DNA from: Cytophagales bacterium
Lineage (GTDB): Bacteria; Bacteroidota; Bacteroidia; Cytophagales; Spirosomataceae
Length of the DNA: 9,655 nt
Reading direction: 5' to 3'
Assembly: GCA_028868395.1 (NCBI GenBank)
Contig: JAGWUO010000023.1
Coordinates: 1-9,655 of the forward strand
The translations under genes and the position numbers were made by a program. Under the pieces are notes generated by a model. The model was not told where the DNA came from. It did no database searches and worked only from the letters and a program-made list of their open reading frames with translations. Positions 6,230 through 9,655 of this stretch are shown one piece after another; position 1 is the stretch's first letter; each line of letters starts with the position of its first letter.

Positions 6230-7317
6230 TGAAACAAGGGTTAGCTTGGGAAGAGGGGATTGCAAAAGGAGCAGCAGTAGCGGCTTGGCGCTTGCCACAT
6301 GGTGAGGAGGCCTATCTTTTGCAGGATTTTTCTGGGGGATCTATACTGAACGAAGGATGGAATCTGGCTGATTTAGCTGCCGGTTTCTTAGCTGCACCAT
6401 TTATCGGATTACCCTATTTTCTACAAGCTGATACAGTTACCACTTTCAAGCTTCAACCAGCTGAAAGTTCTAAACCATTTGTAGCACCCGTTGAAAATCT
6501 AGCTAAGAAAACCGAATTTATGAGCTGGGTTTCAGAGGCTATTGCTGCTATCAAGCAAGGACCACTCCAAAAAGTAGTTTTGTCTAGAACAGATGAGCAA
6601 GATCTGCCCGCCGATTTTAATGTGATGGCAGCGCTCGAAGAATTAGGCGCCGCTTACCCTAATGCCTTTGTGTGTGCTTTGTCCATTCCAGCTTTAGGCG
6701 GAGTTTGGATGTGTGCGACCCCAGAAATTTTAGTCGAACAAAATGCAGCTGGAGTTTTCCGCACGATTTCTTTAGCGGGTACACAATCAGGGGTAGATGC
6801 AGATGGGTTTACCATTTCACCTTCGCAGGCTCGCTGGTCCCAAAAAGAGATCGAAGAACAGGCCTTCGTCAGTCGCTACATTATTGATTGTTTCAAGAAG
6901 ATTCGACTCAGAGAATATACAGAAATAGGTCCTAAAACCATTTCAACTGGAAATTTATTGCACTTGAAAACGGAGTATATTGTCGATACCAAAGCAATGG
7001 ATTTTCCGCAATTACCAGGTTTAATGTTAGGTTTATTGCACCCCACTTCTGCGGTTTGTGGAACACCCAAGCAGGAGGCTATTGATTTTATCTCCAAGAC
7101 AGAAAGTCACGATCGTGCGATGTATTCGGGTTATTTAGGACCAGTGAACTTCGGGAATGCCACCCATTTATTTGTGAATTTGCGCTCGGTAGAAATTAGA
7201 GGGAATAGGGCCGTATTTTATGCCGGTTGTGGTATTACGGAAGATTCAGTTCCAGAAAAAGAATGGCATGAAACTCAAATGAAATGCCAAACCTTACAGC
7301 GCGTTTTAATGCAATAA
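6229..7317 (+). CDS. menF: Isochorismate synthase (chorismate-binding enzyme)
   Basis: This 362-residue enzyme converts chorismate to isochorismate, the entry step of menaquinone synthesis. The chorismate-binding domain (PF00425) fills about 95-360: K115 in LQKVVLSR, E166 in CATPEILVE, SLAGT at 181-185, a QKEIEEQAFV helix at 205-214, HLKTEY at 245-250, HPTSAVCGTPK at 271-281, ESHDRAMYSGYLGPV at 292-306 and YAGCGI at 331-336. A lysine at the KVVLSR position is the mark of isochorismate and salicylate synthases, which use water as nucleophile, and argues against anthranilate or aminodeoxychorismate synthase. The first 90 residues are poorly conserved, as usual. ATG 6229 shares its A with the menI stop (TAATG). 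The frame runs upstream to a TTG at 6190, inside menI, which is not needed. The menaquinone context favours MenF over the siderophore enzyme EntC. Its end overlaps the CorC-like gene by 12 bases, tail to tail; no menD follows. Confidence 0.92.
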   Translation: MKQGLAWEEGIAKGAAVAAWRLPHGEEAYLLQDFSGGSILNEGWNLADLAAGFLAAPFIGLPYFLQADTVTTFKLQPAESSKPFVAPVENLAKKTEFMSWVSEAIAAIKQGPLQKVVLSRTDEQDLPADFNVMAALEELGAAYPNAFVCALSIPALGGVWMCATPEILVEQNAAGVFRTISLAGTQSGVDADGFTISPSQARWSQKEIEEQAFVSRYIIDCFKKIRLREYTEIGPKTISTGNLLHLKTEYIVDTKAMDFPQLPGLMLGLLHPTSAVCGTPKQEAIDFISKTESHDRAMYSGYLGPVNFGNATHLFVNLRSVEIRGNRAVFYAGCGITEDSVPEKEWHETQMKCQTLQRVLMQ

Positions 7318-8625
7318 TTCAGATGTTGGAGCCGGAGCAATTTTTCCGGTAATCATTACTTTGACCGTATCAATACGAGCATCCGTTGTCGTTAAAATTT
7401 GAAACTGGAAAGGCGCTAAGGTAATCATCTCATTTTCCTGCGGAATATCTTCATACAGGCTGATTAACATTCCTCCTAGTGTCTCATAATCGCCCTCAGG
7501 TAAATTCCACTCGTATTTTTCATTCAAATAATCAATCTCATGACGTCCAGAAAGCACGAAGGTAGTCTCATCGATTTGCTTCTCAATCCAGTCCTCGGAA
7601 TCATCGTATTCATCTTGAATCTCCCCAAAAATCTGTTCCATCACATCCTCCATACTCACTAAGCCACTCGTCGAACCGAATTCATCTACCACTAAGGCAA
7701 GTGATTTTCTTTCTTTTGAGAACTTGATCATTAAGTCATTCGCGGGCATCGCTTCTGGAACAATCGGAATGCTAGTTAGGATGGATTGCAAGTCTTTAGG
7801 CTTTTTGAATAGGGCCAAAGAATGGCAGTAGCCGACTACTTCCTCTAAGGTCTCTTTATAAACCAATACTTTCGAGTGTCCACTTTCTAAAAACACTTCT
7901 TTCAGTTTCTCTATCCCATCCTCGATATCAATTGCCGTAATCTCCGTTCTAGGGATCATACAATCACGTACCTTCACTTGCTTAAACTCAAGCGCATTGT
8001 GGAAGATTTTGTGGTCCACTTCGGCTTCTTGTTCGGTGGAGATCTTGCGGTTTAGGTTTTGGAGGTAATGGTTTAAATCCGTTAACCCGAAGGCCGGCTT
8101 CTCCTCTGAATAACTTAATCGAAGGACTTTAGTAATAAACCATTTAGAAAGACCCACCGTTACCCAAACTAAAGGGAACATCAAGGTATAAATCACCCAG
8201 ATTGGAATGGCTAAAAATTCTAAAATGGCATCAGGGTTGATTAAGAAGACGCTTTTAGGCGTAAACTCTGATGTCATCAAGATAAGAACAGTCGCCACGA
8301 TTGTGGCGATTAATCGGGCCAAAATCTCATTGATAGACAAGAAATGTAACACGACGTGGTGCAGAAATTCTTCCATAAAAATACCGTAGGCCACTAGGGA
8401 TAAGGTATTTCCAATAAGCATCGTGCCGATGAAACGGGAGGGATGCTGGTTAAAGTTTGCGATGATTTTAGCACTTAAAATGTCCTGCTTTGCCTTGAGC
8501 TCAAAGTACAATTTGTTCGAGGAAACAAAGGCCATTTCGACACCAGAAAAGAAGGCAGAAAAAACCATCGAGGCAATGATGCCAATGATTTGGGTATTGT
8601 CCAAACTGATGTTACTTGGTTCCAT
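7306..8625 (-). CDS. CorC/HlyC-type membrane protein (DUF21 - CBS pair - CorC_HlyC)
   Basis: This 439-residue protein has the standard three-part layout. The DUF21/CNNM membrane domain (about 10-185) begins with FSAFFSGVEMAFVSSNKL and continues with hydrophobic segments near 67-83, 103-118 and 136-160. A CBS pair follows at about 216-338 (VRDCMIPRTEITAID, then LALVVDEFGSTSGLVSMEDVMEQIFGEI). A CorC_HlyC domain closes it at about 354-430 (GDYETLGGMLI). Such proteins are linked to Mg2+/Co2+ efflux or tolerance, and the old name haemolysin is misleading. GldE of gliding bacteria shares this layout, but no gldD or ssb neighbour is seen. ATG 8625 is chosen, giving a 14-base overlap with the small gene upstream. 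The preceding bases are strongly A-rich. An ATG at 8688 in frame would add 21 unlikely residues, lying wholly inside the small gene. Its 3' end overlaps menF by 12 bases. Confidence 0.92.
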   Translation of the reverse strand: MEPSNISLDNTQIIGIIASMVFSAFFSGVEMAFVSSNKLYFELKAKQDILSAKIIANFNQHPSRFIGTMLIGNTLSLVAYGIFMEEFLHHVVLHFLSINEILARLIATIVATVLILMTSEFTPKSVFLINPDAILEFLAIPIWVIYTLMFPLVWVTVGLSKWFITKVLRLSYSEEKPAFGLTDLNHYLQNLNRKISTEQEAEVDHKIFHNALEFKQVKVRDCMIPRTEITAIDIEDGIEKLKEVFLESGHSKVLVYKETLEEVVGYCHSLALFKKPKDLQSILTSIPIVPEAMPANDLMIKFSKERKSLALVVDEFGSTSGLVSMEDVMEQIFGEIQDEYDDSEDWIEKQIDETTFVLSGRHEIDYLNEKYEWNLPEGDYETLGGMLISLYEDIPQENEMITLAPFQFQILTTTDARIDTVKVMITGKIAPAPTSELLH

Positions 8626-8830
8626 CTTTTTCTTTTTTGATCCGTTCGTTCTTCGCGAATTGGTAATAGAATAAACAGCCCACCCCATACATTAACCAAC
8701 CGTAATGGTAGAAAATCTCTCCCCAAAACTGTCCCTTCACCTCCGCAGGTGTAGGGCTATTCAAATCGATGATCCAAATGAGGATGAAACCGATCGCTGC
8801 AGCTAAACTTAAGATCTCTTTCTTTCCCAT
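8612..8830 (-). CDS. Small two-helix membrane protein of unknown function
   Basis: This 72-residue protein is not recognised. Two hydrophobic helices are visible, at about 7-23 (LSLAAAIGFILIWIIDL) and 42-59 (HYGWLMYGVGCLFYYQFA). A polar loop with a TPAEVKGQFWGE stretch separates them, and the tail is lysine-rich (KNERIKKEKD). The positive-inside rule puts both ends in the cytoplasm. The start ATG is one base after the ccmF stop (TAATATG) and its end overlaps the CorC-like gene by 14 bases, so it is translated with both. Its fit between two overlapping genes and its sensible membrane topology argue that it is real. A cytochrome maturation accessory role is possible from position, but CcmD has one helix and no CcmD likeness is seen. 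Confidence 0.75.
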   Translation of the reverse strand: MGKKEILSLAAAIGFILIWIIDLNSPTPAEVKGQFWGEIFYHYGWLMYGVGCLFYYQFAKNERIKKEKDGTK

Positions 8831-8831
8831 A

Positions 8832-9655
8832 TTATGCCACGGTTGCGGGTTTTAAACGGCGATAGGTCGCAATAAATAAACCGATGAAAATAAGAATTGA
8901 ACCAATCCAAACTAAATTGATATAGGGCTTTTCTAGCGCTTTAACCACAATTAATTCCTGTTGAGTTGTATTCCACGCAAAGCCAAACTCCTGGGCTTGC
9001 GGGTTAATGCCCGTAAATTTAATTTTAATTCCGGTTTCCTCACTCTCAAAAGCTGGCATCGCCACCATTCCACCCTTAATTACGAAGATAGGACTTAGGG
9101 TAAATTGCTGTGAATTTTTGCCAAGTACTTGGAAGTTTGCTTGAACCGCCGCGTCATTCGCGCCCAATTCTACCCCATCCACATTCGTTACTCGCGTTAC
9201 ATCTTTCAAAATAGCCACGAAGTCATTGATGAAGAGCGTGTCGCCGGTAGTGACGGTTTGGGCTTCAGTCTGAGACCATTGTTTTTCGGAGCCTGCTTCT
9301 GCGGCTAAGCGCGGGTCTAAGGAAACATAGGTGTAAATATCGTGGTTCCACGCATGTTTCACATCTGGCGAAATCGCCGTTCCCATTTTAGGGTTTACTT
9401 GCCATCTCGGGAAAAGCGAAACCGCTTTTCCTTCCTCGTTCTTGAATTCTAATTCGTAATACGTGTTTTCCGGTTCTACCGTAACGGTGTCGCCTTTGCT
9501 GGCTATTTTCTCGCCATCTCGTACGATGTCTTTCAAAGCCACCGCGTGGAAGTCCCCTTCAATAATTTCGAAATCATTTTTATTGAAATAACCTTTGTGT
9601 CCACGCACCTCGATGCGGCGTCCTTTGTAGGTCACTAAGTAATCCTGCATTTGGG
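8832..9655 (-). CDS. ccmF: Cytochrome c maturation haem lyase CcmF, C-terminal part (5' end outside the window)
   Basis: The frame is open through the right edge, so the 273 visible residues are the C-terminal end of a larger protein. The methionine codon at 9650 is internal, preceded in frame by CAA. The stretch matches the CcmF C-terminus: a periplasmic domain with the segment ISPDVKHAWNHDIYTYV (like the TEAAI...RDLYV region of E. coli CcmF), then EKPYINLVWIGSILIFIGLF as the last membrane helix, ending in basic residues (YRRLK). CcmF, with CcmH, attaches haem to apocytochrome c in the periplasm. The conserved tryptophan-rich (WWD) haem-handling domain and the upstream membrane helices would lie beyond the edge. 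The gene is followed after one base by the small membrane protein gene. Confidence 0.88.
   Translation of the reverse strand, partial: QMQDYLVTYKGRRIEVRGHKGYFNKNDFEIIEGDFHAVALKDIVRDGEKIASKGDTVTVEPENTYYELEFKNEEGKAVSLFPRWQVNPKMGTAISPDVKHAWNHDIYTYVSLDPRLAAEAGSEKQWSQTEAQTVTTGDTLFINDFVAILKDVTRVTNVDGVELGANDAAVQANFQVLGKNSQQFTLSPIFVIKGGMVAMPAFESEETGIKIKFTGINPQAQEFGFAWNTTQQELIVVKALEKPYINLVWIGSILIFIGLFIATYRRLKPATVA

Noticed and set aside
7332..7349. Short stem CCGGA...TCCGG near the menF/CorC-like junction as a terminator
   Set aside because: It has only five pairs with an 8-base loop, no following T-run in either direction, and lies in coding sequence.
8292..8309. Perfect 7-base inverted repeat TCGCCAC-GATT-GTGGCGA
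   Set aside because: It lies within the membrane domain of the CorC-like gene and arises from the codons of an IVATIVATV run. It has no T-tract and is not near a gene end.
8475..8726. Alternative minus-strand frame overlapping the CorC-like gene start and the small membrane protein gene
   Set aside because: It conflicts with two better-supported frames, and its product has no membrane or domain pattern.

Overview
The window is a dense stretch of chromosome from a member of the Bacteroidota, probably of the Cytophagales type. The evidence is the protein content: a GHL10 family 10 glycosylhydrolase, a LytS/LytTR pair, a CcmF of Bacteroidota appearance, a DUF21-CBS-CorC protein and the menaquinone genes. 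Further support comes from the absence of Shine-Dalgarno sequences, A-rich stretches before several start codons, and two exact matches to the Bacteroidota -7 promoter element TAnnTTTG in the two divergent intergenic gaps. No mobile element, CRISPR array, tRNA or rRNA is visible, and no gap between genes is longer than 66 bases.

Layout. (1) Positions 1-2191, minus strand: a PhoB/OmpR-type response regulator followed after 30 bases by a secreted GHL10 glycosyl-hydrolase-like protein that runs off the left edge. (2) Positions 2258-3340, plus strand: an AI-2E/PerM family membrane protein, divergent from the response regulator. (3) Positions 3318-5764, minus strand: a three-gene operon of a histidine phosphatase, a LytS/YehU-type sensor kinase and a LytTR response regulator, with gaps of 1 and 7 bases. 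Its last gene overlaps the end of the AI-2E gene tail to tail. (4) Positions 5810-7317, plus strand: menI (DHNA-CoA thioesterase) and menF (isochorismate synthase), joined by a TAATG overlap. These are two steps of menaquinone synthesis. (5) Positions 7306-9655, minus strand: the C-terminal part of ccmF (cytochrome c haem lyase), an unrecognised 72-residue two-helix membrane protein, and a CorC/HlyC-type CBS membrane protein, all tightly coupled. The corC-like gene overlaps menF tail to tail.

How the genes fit together. The right half is centred on respiration: menaquinone synthesis and cytochrome c maturation. The left half is signalling and envelope: two response regulators, one sensor kinase, a probable cell-wall or glycan hydrolase, and a transporter-like permease. 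Nothing in the window is clearly a new system. The points most worth checking are an imperfect 31-base dyad that fills most of the phosphatase/menI intergenic gap, an 11-base tandem half-site placed where the response-regulator promoter lacks a -33 element, the coupling of a histidine phosphatase to a sensor kinase, and the small membrane protein between ccmF and the CorC-like gene.
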